DNA from: Rhopalosiphum padi | Lineage: Eukaryota > Arthropoda > Insecta > Hemiptera > Aphididae | Direction of reading: 5' to 3' | NCBI RefSeq assembly: GCF_020882245.1 | Contig: NC_083597.1 | Location: 68,674,152 to 68,738,151, forward strand | Length of the DNA: 64,000 nt | Part shown: positions 63,398 through 64,000 of the stretch, piece after piece | How the letters are laid out: the number at the start of each line of letters is the position of its first letter | How positions within the stretch are numbered: the first letter of the stretch is position 1 | Position numbers and translations under genes: made by a program | Notes under the pieces: model-generated | Told to the model about the DNA's origin: nothing | Databases searched by the model: none | What the model saw: only the letters and a program-made list of their open reading frames with translations

Positions 63398-64000
63398 CTA
63401 ACGCTTTTTAAGGCACAAAAAAAAAATAATAATATTAAAAATCGTGTAACAAATGATTAAAAAGAGATATAATTTTAAAAAATATAAATATTTTACACAA
63501 TTTTCTGCGCTTAGTGAAATATTGACATTTGCCCAGCGTGTTCTACTGATAATTTATTGAAATCGAACCTGCAGGATTTTAATTTTTTGGTGGGATCTAT
63601 GTTTATACTAAAGGTACATCCCAGTTCCCCACAGTTCATAATTCCGCAGTACAAAATTGAAAATATAAATAAGTATATTATGTAAAGTAAGTTATTAGAA
63701 AAATGAAGCTTTTTTTAATTCTCATTTTTTTTTTATAAAATTTAAATGTAATTTAATTAAATTATATAAATTATATTTATGTCAGTCACAAGTGTTATTT
63801 ATTATTTGTAAATGCACAATGCACATAATATAAACTTTATAAATTACAAAAAAAGTGCATGTTATATTAAACAGTAGGCTAGAAAAATTAGTATAGTAGC
63901 TGGCTATTTAATTCAGTATTTATGTATTAATATTAAATATATAAATAATATGTATATTGTATATATTTAATTAATCAACCAAATATCAACTTAAAGGTTC
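63398..64000. other. Sequence upstream of e1, no exon recognised
   Basis: AT-rich. The good acceptor of e1 implies that at least one more coding exon lies upstream; none is seen in the 600 bases left in the window. Confidence 0.5.

Noticed and set aside
1..64000. CRISPR array, bacterial operon, or phage content
   Set aside because: No spaced direct repeats of that type, no ribosome binding sites or long ORFs; intron-exon structure shows a eukaryotic genome.

Overview
The window looks like one stretch of a strongly AT-rich insect genome, most probably an aphid. The reasons are the base composition, GT-AG introns, a set of DNA transposons and jockey-type LINEs of the kind common in aphids, and a gene architecture (very many tiny exons in one very long gene) that is known from aphid salivary-effector gene families. 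The species call is an inference; no single marker gene proves it. The short uninterrupted ORFs are either transposon fragments or chance: no conventional multi-hundred-codon exon exists on either strand.

The main content is one giant minus-strand gene that runs through the whole window. I find 57 internal coding exons between 63397 and 1122 (numbered e1 to e57 in the direction of transcription), each 18 to 75 bp long, separated by introns averaging about 1.06 kb. Together they carry 2943 bp (981 codons, under 5% of the window). Every exon is a multiple of three, every intron is in phase 1, all splice sites are GT-AG, and none of the 56 junction codons is a stop. Seventeen exons are exactly 57 bp and seventeen are exactly 45 bp. 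The 57-bp class encodes a motif close to [FY]-P-x-x-x-E-T-Y-x-E-Y-x-x-R-[ML]; the 45-bp class encodes a motif close to x-P-[LM]-[ST]-x-[DE]-x-F-x-x-L-K. They often alternate, giving a two-exon, 34-residue repeat. No start codon with signal peptide and no terminal exon is recognisable, so the gene appears to extend beyond both ends.

Layout: 1-5400 densely packed exons e57-e48; 5.4-8.6 kb long intron with a Helitron relic; 8.6-15.4 kb exons e47-e38 with a LINE tail and a foldback element; 15.4-18.9 kb two Mutator-like elements with 9-10 bp target duplications; 18.9-20.3 kb e37-e34; 20.3-25.5 kb a long intron with a GC-richer inverted-arm element and a foldback element; 25.5-31.5 kb e33-e26, including a tandem duplication of a two-exon unit; 31.5-40.8 kb sparse exons with mariner and LINE relics and a long-TIR MITE; 40.8-47.1 kb dense exons e21-e11; 47.1-54.6 kb piggyBac-like MITE and a full-length but decayed Mutator-like element flanking e10; 54.6-63.4 kb e9-e1 with a LINE broken by a hAT-like MITE and a TTAA-flanked foldback element.

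The exons work together as interchangeable cassettes: because all are phase 1-1, duplication, loss or skipping of any one keeps the frame. The 25.7-26.4 kb duplication, where one copy of a 45-bp exon has lost its acceptor, shows how the array grows and decays. The function of the protein is not visible here; a secreted salivary role is a hypothesis based only on the resemblance of the architecture to known aphid miniature-exon families.
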